Virus record (IMG/VR): IMGVR_UViG_3300009409_000070
Coordinates: 1-20,301 of that record
Length of the DNA stretch: 20,301 bases
Reading direction: 5' to 3' (one strand)
Origin: a virus
The notes under the pieces are model-generated. The model had not been told where the DNA came from. It searched no databases and saw only the letters and a program-made list of their open reading frames with translations. This document shows, one piece after another, positions 7,344-14,104 of the stretch. Each line of letters starts with the position of its first letter. Position 1 is the stretch's first letter. Made by a program: the position numbers and the translations under genes.

Positions 7344-7805
7344 ATGGCAGACAAAAAAGTAACACAGCTTACCGATTTAGGTAACGCTCTAGATACAGCA
7401 GATTTATTTCACGTAATTGATGACCCAAGTGGTACACCTATTAACAAAAAAATATCAGCTGAAGATGTATTCAACAATATTCCAAGTTGGATAGCTCTTA
7501 AACAAACAGCACAAACAATAACAGCAAGTGGCTCGTCTCAAGCGGCGAACTTAACAACAGCTGTGACATTGGTTGACGCTACTTCAAACACAGCACCAAC
7601 CTCATTAGCGGCTGCTTCTACAGATGGACAAGTTAAAACAATTTTAAATTCGTCTACAGGTGGAACAAATGCAGTGGCAATAACACCAGCAAACTTTAAA
7701 CAAGGTACAACGGTTACATTAAATGCTCCAGGTGAGTCAGTAACTATGATGTACAAGTCTAGTTTTTGGTATGTAATTGGCGGTAGTGGTCACGTAGTAG
7801 CTTAA
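7344..7805 (+). CDS. Probable tail-fibre or virion structural protein
   Basis: The 153-residue protein begins ADKKVTQLTDLGNAL, then DLFHVIDDPSGTPINKKISAEDVF. This is a common N-terminal layout in marine phage fibre and collar proteins, where a short attachment segment precedes a fibre shaft. The middle is Ala/Thr/Ser-rich. The end (GQVKTIL, then TTVTLNAPGESVTMMYKSSFWYVIG) resembles the small beta-rich end modules of phage fibre proteins. A strong AAAAGGAG site suggests high expression. It follows the hairpin cluster and may be partly uncoupled from the gene before it. Not a full adhesin by length, so perhaps a small fibre or neck/head fibre. Confidence 0.6.
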   Translation: MADKKVTQLTDLGNALDTADLFHVIDDPSGTPINKKISAEDVFNNIPSWIALKQTAQTITASGSSQAANLTTAVTLVDATSNTAPTSLAAASTDGQVKTILNSSTGGTNAVAITPANFKQGTTVTLNAPGESVTMMYKSSFWYVIGGSGHVVA

Positions 7806-7829
7806 TATATAATTAATAGGAGATATATT

Positions 7830-8027
7830 ATGATAATTGATGAAAAAGTATTAACAGAGGAAAAGGAATTATTAGTTAAAGAATTTAATGATCTTTCCGC
7901 TAAAATTAAACAAGTTGAGTTGAATGTTGGCCAAATGAAAGCAAATTTAAATGCAATCAATGGTGCTATACAACAAACAGAAAAACTATTGAAAAAAGCA
8001 AACCCACAAGAAAGTGGATTTGAATAA
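7830..8027 (+). CDS. Small coiled-coil protein
   Basis: The 65-residue product is predicted by eye to be almost entirely helical, with heptad-like hydrophobic spacing (for example LLVKEFNDLSAKIKQVELNV). An AGGAGATAT site precedes the ATG. There is no signal peptide, membrane segment or known motif. It lies between virion-type genes and leader-bearing small proteins, so it may be an assembly factor or structural peptide. The function is not known. Confidence 0.6.
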   Translation: MIIDEKVLTEEKELLVKEFNDLSAKIKQVELNVGQMKANLNAINGAIQQTEKLLKKANPQESGFE

Positions 8028-8038
8028 GGTAAAAACAA

Positions 8039-8176
8039 ATGAAGAAATTTAAATCATTTATAAAAGAAGAAGATTTAAAAGATTTTGAGGAAGATGTATT
8101 AGCAGATAAAAAACCTGTTGAAACATCAACTAAAGAAACAGATAAAAAGGAAGAAACAAAAGATGAAAACATTTAA
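8039..8176 (+). CDS. 45-residue leader-bearing acidic peptide
   Basis: ATG 8039 opens MKKFKSFIKEEDLKDFEED and ends at TAA 8174-8176. The whole peptide is charged. The first ten residues (MKKFKSFIKE, then E) closely match the T4 internal-protein leader style, with IKE as a possible gp21-like cleavage site. A GGTAAAAACA sequence precedes the start. The next gene starts inside it at 8163 in another frame, so the two are coupled. It may be a packaged internal peptide. Confidence 0.6.
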   Translation: MKKFKSFIKEEDLKDFEEDVLADKKPVETSTKETDKKEETKDENI

Positions 8177-8591
8177 GAAATACTTAAACGAGAAGTTGGC
8201 ACCTGGTGTTGGAACTCCTGAAGTTAATGCCGTAGAAGACGGCGCTATCGGTGTTCACAACATACATGATCCTGATGTATTAAAAAGAGTTAATGCATTT
8301 GTAGGAGCAATTGGTGAGAGAGAATATTTAAAACCTGCTTTTGCAGTTGATGAGTTAAGAACAAAGTTATCCCAAATAGGTCTAGAAGTTAGTCCTGTTA
8401 ATATGGAAGGTGATAACGGAACAGTTACAGCAGAAGTACGACAACATGGTGGAAGATTTGGTAAAGATGTAGATGGTTCTGATATAAATGATGATGGTAT
8501 ATCTCATAAAAAAGAGGGCGGCCTTAAAATGGAAGTCAAGTACGAAACATTAAAAACAGGAACATCAAAAGTCTACGCTAAATTAGTGTAG
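8163..8591 (+). CDS. Leader-bearing small phage protein
   Basis: I chose ATG 8163 over the longer open frame reaching 8118 because it gives MKTFKKYLNE, nearly the T4 capsid-targeting pattern, with GGAAGAAAC just upstream. The 142-residue protein overlaps the previous gene by 14 bases. After the leader come Gly/Pro-rich and acidic stretches. VDGSDINDDGISHKKEGG resembles a calcium-binding-type Asp loop but may be fortuitous. The C-terminus, MEVKYETLKTGTSKVYAKLV, looks like beta strand. No enzyme motif is visible. It is a candidate internal head protein. Family unknown. Confidence 0.65.
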   Translation: MKTFKKYLNEKLAPGVGTPEVNAVEDGAIGVHNIHDPDVLKRVNAFVGAIGEREYLKPAFAVDELRTKLSQIGLEVSPVNMEGDNGTVTAEVRQHGGRFGKDVDGSDINDDGISHKKEGGLKMEVKYETLKTGTSKVYAKLV

Positions 8592-8594
8592 ATA

Positions 8595-8957
8595 ATGTTT
8601 AAAGAAATAACCAAAGATAACTGGTTGCTTTTTGCACAACATAATTATGATAATCCTACTCTAGAAGATGAGAAGGAATTTTATGAAGATATTAAAAGAA
8701 TACGGTATATAAAAAGGTTATTTCGTAAGTTTAGTGTAACAGGTAATCTTAAAGTAAGATTAGTGGTTAACCACCTAATAGTTTTACAAAACGTATTTGG
8801 AGTTGAAGCTGCTTGTGTAATACTCTTATTTAAAATAGATAAGAAATATTGGAGTATATTAAAAACATTTTTAGAATATCTGAAGTACTTATATCCACAT
8901 GAATTAAATGAAATTAAAACAGATACTAATATAGAAAAATTGCTAAGGGAACTATAA
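8595..8957 (+). CDS. Conserved hypothetical protein of T4-like marine phages
   Basis: The 120-residue protein starts MFKEITKDNWLLFAQHNYDNPTLED, then IKRIRYIKRLFRKF, and has a hydrophobic stretch (VFGVEAACVILLFKI) before YWSILKTFLEYLKYLYPHEL. I recall homologues with this exact layout in cyanomyophages, but no function. It is rich in aromatic residues and likely helical. The hydrophobic stretch is short for a membrane span and could be a core helix. It overlaps the next gene by one base (TAATG). Confidence 0.7.
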   Translation: MFKEITKDNWLLFAQHNYDNPTLEDEKEFYEDIKRIRYIKRLFRKFSVTGNLKVRLVVNHLIVLQNVFGVEAACVILLFKIDKKYWSILKTFLEYLKYLYPHELNEIKTDTNIEKLLREL

Positions 8958-9424
8958 TGAATAGAGGTGTAGATTTATTAATAACGTATAGAATTGTCAA
9001 GATGTTAGTAACACCATTTAAAAAGCATGACGCTTTTAAATATGGTATAATAGATGACAAGGGTACAGTATTAAGAAAATATAGAACTATACAAAGCCCA
9101 ATAGAAAAGAGATCATATACACTACTTCATAGATTTGTATTCAACCTAAAAAGAATACTAGCAAAGGTCGGAATTAGAGGAGCATTAGGTTCTTTTGCAG
9201 TGGCAGCCGCTCTTTTATTTAAAGAAAATAAACAATATCTAAAACATCAATTGGTAATAGAATCCGCTGTTATCACATACCTAAAACAAACAAATCAATA
9301 CGATTCTATGCTCTCGGAAAACATAAATATACCTAACATACAAGATACACCAGCTATTAATTGTTTTGGTGTAGATGTATTTGAACGAAATGGAGAATTA
9401 ATATCGGAGTACGATTATGACTAA
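8957..9424 (+). CDS. Conserved hypothetical protein of T4-like marine phages
   Basis: The 155-residue protein begins with DLLITYRIVKMLVTPFKKHDAFKYGIID, then KRSYTLLHRFVFNLKRILAKV, and has the Ala-rich hydrophobic helix ALGSFAVAAALLFKE. I recall this block order from several myoviruses, always unassigned and next to the 8595-type gene, which suggests a shared role. It is probably helical and may touch a membrane or oligomerise. Coding overlap on both sides (TAATG before, ATGAC after) points to one translational unit. No catalytic motif. Confidence 0.7.
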   Translation: MNRGVDLLITYRIVKMLVTPFKKHDAFKYGIIDDKGTVLRKYRTIQSPIEKRSYTLLHRFVFNLKRILAKVGIRGALGSFAVAAALLFKENKQYLKHQLVIESAVITYLKQTNQYDSMLSENINIPNIQDTPAINCFGVDVFERNGELISEYDYD

Positions 9425-9770
9425 ACACTATAAAAAAATGATGGATGAAATCATCAATAAGATGGCCGAAGACGCTCCAGCAAATGCTACTGGCACTGCT
9501 GTTGCAGGAACAGGTGATGACAATACTGTTCATACAAAGAAATCAGAATTAGAAAAAATGGGTAGACGAGACCCTTTGGCGTTAGCTAAACCAGAAACGT
9601 TTAAGAAAAAAATTAAAGAGAGTGCCGACAATAATAGTATGATGTTAAAAGGTGTGTTAGATAAAATTGATAGTATAGAAGTTAAGATAGATGAATTAAC
9701 AATACCTAAAACAGAAATTAAAGAACAAACAAAAAAATATAAAACATTTAGGGACAAATACAATGCTTAA
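9417..9770 (+). CDS. Small phage protein with a Gly/Ala/Thr-rich linker, possible internal head protein
   Basis: The 117-residue protein opens with a short helix ending MAED, followed by APANATGTAVAGTGDD, a low-complexity linker I recall from internal or core-type proteins of marine T4-like phages. The rest is charged helix, ending KEQTKKYKTFRDKYNA. The MAE/D position would suit prohead-protease processing only loosely because Met replaces Leu/Ile. A GGAG site lies at 9405-9408. It overlaps both neighbours by a few bases. No enzymatic motif. Confidence 0.6.
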   Translation: MTKHYKKMMDEIINKMAEDAPANATGTAVAGTGDDNTVHTKKSELEKMGRRDPLALAKPETFKKKIKESADNNSMMLKGVLDKIDSIEVKIDELTIPKTEIKEQTKKYKTFRDKYNA

Positions 9771-10047
9771 AAGTTATCAAGAATTTCACGGAATAAAAGA
9801 AGATAGTAATAAAACTTACCAAGTAAAAGATAAAGCTGGTAAAGTAGTATTCACAGGTAAGTATAATCAAGTTTTATCTTATCGTAAAAAAAATGGTGGG
9901 GAAATAGTTACAGAATTTGCTGCTGCTACACAAGCTGGTCAAAGAGGTCCAGGTTTAGGAAACTTTAAACCAATGGTCAGTATGAAAAAAGAAGAAGGCA
10001 CAGCACTACACAAGTACCTAGTATCAAAAGGCGTACTTAAAAAATAA
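9763..10047 (+). CDS. Leader-bearing small basic protein
   Basis: The 94-residue product begins MLKSYQEFHGIKE, then D. The SYQEF block closely resembles the MKTYQEF leader of T4 internal proteins, and IKE is a plausible gp21-type cleavage site. The remainder has a small beta-like segment (YQVKDKAGKVVFTGKYNQVL) and the linker AAATQAGQRGPGLGNF, and ends in a basic helix. It overlaps the previous gene by eight bases. A candidate DNA-associated packaged protein; family unknown. Confidence 0.65.
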   Translation: MLKSYQEFHGIKEDSNKTYQVKDKAGKVVFTGKYNQVLSYRKKNGGEIVTEFAAATQAGQRGPGLGNFKPMVSMKKEEGTALHKYLVSKGVLKK

Positions 10048-10060
10048 TAAGGAGAAATAA

Positions 10061-10660
10061 ATGTTAGAGTTATTTATTCAACTAGCGACAAAATTCTGGC
10101 AGTTTACAGTACTAGGAGTATTAATACTTGTAGGATTTCTGATAAACATATCAGACAGAGTTAATTTAAAAGGCAGAGATAGAAGATTTTCTTATGAAGA
10201 AATGCCACACATGCAACCAATCACAATACCAACTAAAGATAAAGGTTTTTTTGGTGCAGTACTTTTGTGGATATTAACAGTAAGAACATGGAAAGTATCA
10301 CGAGATTTCAAATACAAATTAGACGGACAAGATTACATTATACCAGAAGGTTTTGTTTTTGATGGTGCAAGTGTACCAAAATTTCTTGCTTCGTTTTTAT
10401 CTCCAGTAGGTGTATTACTTATTGGTGGTCTAGTACATGATTATGCTTATAAGTTTTCAGCTTTAAGAAAAGTTGGTGCTAAAAAAGGTGAAATACTATT
10501 ATTAGACAAATCAGAGGCAGACAGAATTTTCAGAGACATAAACATTGAGGTTAATGGTTTCCATCTATTAAACTATTTAACGTACTGGACATTAAGGGCG
10601 TTTGGTTTTTTAGCTTGGAGAAAACACCGAAAGGTGAACGCTAAAATGAAAGCATTGTAA
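10061..10660 (+). CDS. DUF1353 protein with N-terminal membrane helix
   Basis: The 199-residue protein has one hydrophobic helix near the N-terminus (FWQFTVLGVLILVGFLINI, about residues 12-30). A DUF1353 domain follows, recognised by the signature FVFDGASVPKF and LVHDYAYKF about 20 residues later. DUF1353 is widespread in phages and has no settled function; the paired Asp/His residues could bind metal. It begins a block of membrane and lysis proteins, so a role at the envelope is plausible. A strong AAGGAGAAAT site precedes the ATG. Confidence 0.8.
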   Translation: MLELFIQLATKFWQFTVLGVLILVGFLINISDRVNLKGRDRRFSYEEMPHMQPITIPTKDKGFFGAVLLWILTVRTWKVSRDFKYKLDGQDYIIPEGFVFDGASVPKFLASFLSPVGVLLIGGLVHDYAYKFSALRKVGAKKGEILLLDKSEADRIFRDINIEVNGFHLLNYLTYWTLRAFGFLAWRKHRKVNAKMKAL

Positions 10661-10695
10661 TTTCATTTAATACTATAAAAAAAAGGAGAAAACAT

Positions 10696-10857
10696 ATGTT
10701 AAGTTTTATCACAGGAAGAGTTAAAGAATTAACATCTTTACACGGTGGAGTATTAATCGGTTTAGGTGTTGTGGTTTTATTTTTTAGTCCACTTGCTAAG
10801 ATAGCTGCTTGGGCAGCAATAGCTTATGGAGCTTGGGCGATTTTAAAGAAAGATTAA
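10696..10857 (+). CDS. 53-residue membrane protein, holin-like candidate
   Basis: ATG 10696 follows a strong AAAAGGAGAAAAC site. The peptide has two hydrophobic stretches (VLIGLGVVVLFFSPL and AAWAAIAYGAWAIL) between short charged ends, with KKD at the C-terminus. It could be one long or two short membrane helices. Small size, two hydrophobic stretches and position just before the spanin pair fit a holin or antiholin, but many small phage membrane proteins look like this. The next gene starts seven bases later. Confidence 0.6.
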   Translation: MLSFITGRVKELTSLHGGVLIGLGVVVLFFSPLAKIAAWAAIAYGAWAILKKD

Positions 10858-10863
10858 TAAATC

Positions 10864-11328
10864 ATGGGTTTTAGATTATTTTTTATAGGCATTATACTAA
10901 GCGCTCTTTTGGGCGCTGGTGCCTACGTAATGAAGTTGCAAAAAGACAACGTTATATTAAAAGAGAACGCAGTAAAATTAGAGTCAGCAATTGCAGACCA
11001 ACAAAGTTTAATTGAGAATCAAAAGAAAGATTTTCAAGAAATATTACAAGCCAACCAAAAGATGAATGAGTTGGTTACTAATTTAAAAAAAGACCTAGAC
11101 GAGTTAGACAAAAGATTTAACAAAAAGAATAGAGACATAGGTAAATTGGCCATTGATAAGACGAAGGTCATTGAACGAATTATAAACAAGGCAGGTGCCA
11201 AAGCTACACGATGTATTGAGATCGCAAGTGGGTCACCTCTAACAGAGGAAGAAAAGAATGCCACAAAGAAGTCAGAGATTAATTCTGAATGTCCTAGTAT
11301 CGCTAATCCTAATTACATTCCTTACTAA
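10864..11328 (+). CDS. i-spanin-like inner-membrane protein (Rz type)
   Basis: The 154-residue protein has one N-terminal membrane helix (FRLFFIGIILSALLGAGAYV, about 3-22) and then a long periplasmic coiled coil from about residue 25 to 100 rich in Lys, Asp and Gln. It ends in a Pro-rich tail with two Cys. This is the classic i-spanin layout. The 3' end overlaps the following lipoprotein gene by 71 bases in another frame, as in Rz/Rz1 systems. Together they would span the periplasm and fuse inner and outer membranes at lysis. No sequence identity to a particular Rz is claimed. Confidence 0.75.
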   Translation: MGFRLFFIGIILSALLGAGAYVMKLQKDNVILKENAVKLESAIADQQSLIENQKKDFQEILQANQKMNELVTNLKKDLDELDKRFNKKNRDIGKLAIDKTKVIERIINKAGAKATRCIEIASGSPLTEEEKNATKKSEINSECPSIANPNYIPY

Positions 11329-11647
11329 TTGTTCTTCTATAAAGAAGTTACAAATATTTAAGGAAGAAGTACCTAGACAAGAATTAAACCTAGCCAAACC
11401 AACACCTCTACAGTTAGAACAAATACATTGGATCATAATCACGTCTTCAAATGCTGAGGAAGTATTTAAAAAGATGGAAGAACAAGGGTTGGATCCAGTA
11501 CTTTTTGGCCTTAATGATAAAGATTACCAATTAATCGCAAAAAATTTCGCACAGATAAGAAACCAACTAAAAATCACAAATGATTTGTTGGATAAATACA
11601 AAGAGTATTACGAAGGTAATCCAGATAAGGAAGAGGAGAAAAAATAA
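11258..11647 (+). CDS. o-spanin-like outer-membrane lipoprotein (Rz1 type)
   Basis: The 129-residue protein starts MPQRSQRLIL, then a hydrophobic signal and LTNC at residues 22-25, read here as a lipobox with Cys25. The Asn at position -1 is unusual for a lipobox. The mature part is short and charged with helical segments and an EEEKK end. It starts inside the i-spanin gene in another frame, the architecture expected for an overlapping o-spanin, and its stop overlaps the next ATG. The pair would complete membrane disruption after holin and endolysin action. Confidence 0.72.
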   Translation: MPQRSQRLILNVLVSLILITFLTNCSSIKKLQIFKEEVPRQELNLAKPTPLQLEQIHWIIITSSNAEEVFKKMEEQGLDPVLFGLNDKDYQLIAKNFAQIRNQLKITNDLLDKYKEYYEGNPDKEEEKK

Positions 11648-11880
11648 TGGCATGGGTAGATGTACCAAATTCAAATAGTATTTGGCAATATGAGAATACT
11701 GCTACGGCAGCTAATACATATTCAGATTCAGGTGCTGGAGCTAATTCTGTTTTCTCTGGTGGAATAAGAACTTATACTAAACCAGGTAGTGGTACAGTAA
11801 AAGTTTATGCTAGAACTAGAAAAAAAGGAACGATAGTTGAGCGTGGAGAACTTTCTAAAACTTATTATGACGCACAATAA
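11647..11880 (+). CDS. Small beta-rich protein of marine myophages
   Basis: The 77-residue product begins MAWVDVPNSNSIWQYENTAT, then TYSDSGAG, and continues with GGIRTYTKPGSGTVKVYART. It looks all-beta, with no signal peptide. I recall short proteins with the MAWV-VPNSN-W opening in cyano- and pelagimyophages. They are unassigned, and a virion location would be reasonable. It is translationally coupled to the o-spanin (TAATG). Confidence 0.65.
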   Translation: MAWVDVPNSNSIWQYENTATAANTYSDSGAGANSVFSGGIRTYTKPGSGTVKVYARTRKKGTIVERGELSKTYYDAQ

Positions 11881-11890
11881 AGGATAGTAT

Positions 11891-12349
11891 ATGAGAAAAG
11901 ATGAGATAAGAGTATCAAGTGAATCGGCAGTAAGCATGCCAATGAAAAATCTAATTGCCATAATCGGAGCCGTGGCCCTTGGAGTATGGTCCTATTTTGG
12001 TGTAGTTGAGCGGATAAATAAATTGGAAACCAATACAACTTTATTAGAAAAAGATTTAAACCAAGCAAGTGAAAGATTAACAGGTGATATAGAAAAGAAT
12101 AACGAATTTAGGATCAAGTGGCCAAGGGGAGATTTAGGTTCTCCGCCGGCTGATTCTGAGCAATTTATGTTGATAGAATTTTTGAGCGGACAAGTGGAAG
12201 CTATATCAAAACAACTTGAAGGTATGATGAATAATAAGGTGAACATTGAGAGATTACAGACGGATATGGAAAAGGTTTTGATAGATTTAGAAAAATTAAA
12301 GGACAAAATTAGAGAGGCCAAAAACGGCTATACTAAAAAAGGAGAATAA
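11891..12349 (+). CDS. Membrane-anchored coiled-coil protein, possible holin
   Basis: The 152-residue protein has a charged N-terminus (MRKDEIRVSSES), one membrane helix (about 18-39, LIAIIGAVALGVWSYFGVV) and a long coiled-coil-like C-terminal domain (ERINKLETNTTLLEKDL and later KLKDKIREAKNGY). A short loop contains WPRGDLGSPPADSEQ. One N-terminal helix with a large outer domain is the topology of T4 holin T, and the gene lies beside the spanins, but a structural role is equally possible. I recall related cyanophage proteins with no assigned role. Confidence 0.6.
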   Translation: MRKDEIRVSSESAVSMPMKNLIAIIGAVALGVWSYFGVVERINKLETNTTLLEKDLNQASERLTGDIEKNNEFRIKWPRGDLGSPPADSEQFMLIEFLSGQVEAISKQLEGMMNNKVNIERLQTDMEKVLIDLEKLKDKIREAKNGYTKKGE

Positions 12350-12352
12350 GAC

Positions 12353-12652
12353 ATGGGAGCAACAGCTTTAGTTACTATTATTACAATGTTTATTGTGACT
12401 AATACATCTAGCGAGTTTGTTAAGTATGATGGACTAATGGATTGTTTGAAAGATAAAAGAAAGATTGAAAAATTACACGATGGTCGTAGAGTTATTTGTG
12501 GTCCATCTATGGCAGAAGTTGATGAGTTTGGTAATATTATTAGTATTAAAAATAAAATGCCAGACCAATCAGGTAGTTTGAAGTTGGGTGGTACTGCTAA
12601 ATCATTAACAGAAAAGAAAAAGAAAAAGAAGACAGAAGTATTAACTCAATAG
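12353..12652 (+). CDS. Small exported Cys protein (DCLK family, copy 1)
   Basis: The 99-residue product has a hydrophobic N-terminus (ALVTIITMFIVTNTSS) acting as signal or anchor. It then has FVKYDGLMDCLKDKRKIEK with C31, and VICGPSMAEVDEFGNI with C49; the Cys pair could form a disulphide in the periplasm. The lysine-rich tail is low-complexity. The motif DCLKxKRxxEK recurs in the protein at 13708, on the other side of the amino-acid-binding lipoprotein gene, so the two flanking genes are related. Function unknown. Confidence 0.65.
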   Translation: MGATALVTIITMFIVTNTSSEFVKYDGLMDCLKDKRKIEKLHDGRRVICGPSMAEVDEFGNIISIKNKMPDQSGSLKLGGTAKSLTEKKKKKKTEVLTQ

Positions 12653-12662
12653 GATGAATTAT

Positions 12663-13697
12663 ATGAAAAAATTATTATTATTATTAATTACAACTTTATT
12701 TTTAATAGGTTGTAATACGACAAAGAGTTTTAAGACTGAAACAGAAACAGGTTTACTTAAACAAGTACAAGCAAGAGGTTATTTAATATGTGGAGTTAAT
12801 GCAGGCTTGCCTGGTTTCTCTGCTCAAGATGACGCAGGAAATTGGAGTGGTTTAGATGTAGATTTCTGTAAGGCAGTTGCAGCTGGTATATTTGGTGACG
12901 CAAGTAAAGTAGAATTTGTAGGTTTAAATGCAGCTCAAAGATTTCCAACGTTAGCTTCTGGTAATATTGATTTACTTGCAAGAAATACCACTTGGACAAT
13001 TAGTCGTGATGTTAACTTGATGTTTGAATTTGCAGGTGTTAATTACTATGACGGTCAAGGATTTTTAATACCAACAGATTTGGATATTAAGAGTGCAAAA
13101 GAATTAAATGGTGCGTTTGTTTGTATCACAGCAGAAACAACAAGTGAATTAAATTTAAATGATTACTTTGCTGAAAATAACATGGCATATAAACCAATAT
13201 ATGTTGAAAATAACAAAGACGCAAAAGCAAAATTATTTGGTGGTGATTGTGATGTATTCACAACAGACGCCTCTGGTTTAGCAAGTGCTAGAGCAGGTGC
13301 AGACGACCCTAGTAAATGGATGGTGTTACCTGAAATTATATCAAAAGAACCATTAGGTCCACTTGTAAGACAAGGTGACCAAGAGTGGGAAGATGTAGTT
13401 AGATGGACACACTTCATTATGGTTAACGCTGAAGAAGCAGGTATCACAATGTATAATGTGGATATGATGTTAACTGCTAAGTCAAAAGAAATTAAAAGAA
13501 TATTAGGTGTTGAAGGTTATATCGGTCCAATGTTAGGACTTGGTATGAAATTTGGTTATAATATTATAAAACAAGTTGGTAATTACGGAGAATCATTTGA
13601 TAGAAATGTAGGACCTAATACACCACTTAAATTAGAACGAGGATTAAATAATCTTTGGAAAAACGGTGGCGTTATGTATGTACCGCCAATAAGATAG
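12663..13697 (+). CDS. aapJ-like: Periplasmic amino-acid-binding lipoprotein (AapJ/YhdW type)
   Basis: I chose ATG 12663 because it starts a clean lipoprotein signal (KKLLLLLITTLFLIGC, Cys17) with AGGA eight bases upstream. ATG 12654 is the alternative. The 344-residue protein matches general L-amino-acid-binding proteins of alphaproteobacterial ABC importers: RGYLICGVNAGLPGFSAQDD, NWSGLDVDFCKAVAAGIFGD, DLLARNTTWTISRD with the ligand-binding Arg, and NYYDGQGFLIP. It would deliver amino acids to host AapQMP-type permeases; no permease is seen here. Host family members I know are usually soluble, so the lipobox is unusual. Likely a host-derived metabolic gene. Confidence 0.85.
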   Translation: MKKLLLLLITTLFLIGCNTTKSFKTETETGLLKQVQARGYLICGVNAGLPGFSAQDDAGNWSGLDVDFCKAVAAGIFGDASKVEFVGLNAAQRFPTLASGNIDLLARNTTWTISRDVNLMFEFAGVNYYDGQGFLIPTDLDIKSAKELNGAFVCITAETTSELNLNDYFAENNMAYKPIYVENNKDAKAKLFGGDCDVFTTDASGLASARAGADDPSKWMVLPEIISKEPLGPLVRQGDQEWEDVVRWTHFIMVNAEEAGITMYNVDMMLTAKSKEIKRILGVEGYIGPMLGLGMKFGYNIIKQVGNYGESFDRNVGPNTPLKLERGLNNLWKNGGVMYVPPIR

Positions 13698-13707
13698 GGA
13701 GAAAAAC

Positions 13708-14094
13708 ATGAAATTATTTCATAACATTTGGGAGAAATGGGCAACAGCAATAGTAGTTGTTTTTTTATTAGCAATTGGTTTCAGTACTGCTAAAGCAGAC
13801 GCACAAAAACCAGAAGTAGTTTTTGCTGTTTGTGTATTTGCAGATGGTTCATTGATAGACCATAAAGGTGCTAACTCAATGTCCGATTGCTTAAAGACTA
13901 AAAGAGAAGTAGAGAAGAAGTGGAGAAATAAAGCAGCTGATACAGACAGTGTTGAAATAAATGGTATCACTTACAAGATAGATGGTGAATCATTAGCATT
14001 TATGTGTGATTTAGTTGACGCAAGAGTACATCATTATAACGATGGTTCTTGGGAAATAGTAGAGATATTAGGAAAACATAAAAAAGAGGAATAA
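13708..14094 (+). CDS. Small exported Cys protein (DCLK family, copy 2)
   Basis: A GGGAGAAAAAC site precedes the ATG. The 128-residue product has a signal or anchor helix (about 11-31, ending AKADA, a possible signal-peptidase site). It carries C42, C61 in the motif SMSDCLKTKREVEK, and C100. It shares DCLKxKRxxEK with the protein at 12353 but is longer, with an added segment EINGITYKIDGESLAFMC. The C-terminal YNDGSWEIVEILGK looks beta. It probably works in the periplasm, perhaps alongside the binding lipoprotein between the two copies. No known family. Confidence 0.65.
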   Translation: MKLFHNIWEKWATAIVVVFLLAIGFSTAKADAQKPEVVFAVCVFADGSLIDHKGANSMSDCLKTKREVEKKWRNKAADTDSVEINGITYKIDGESLAFMCDLVDARVHHYNDGSWEIVEILGKHKKEE

Positions 14095-14104
14095 AAAATA
14101 GATT

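Noticed and set aside
8118-8162. Longer N-terminus for the gene at 8163
   Set aside because: It would add a lysine-rich stretch that is the other-frame reading of the 45-residue gene at 8039; ATG 8163 has a ribosome-binding site and gives the shared leader.
8350-8591. Calcium-binding EF-hand in the protein at 8163
   Set aside because: VDGSDINDDGIS has spaced Asp residues, but flanking helices of an EF-hand are not evident.
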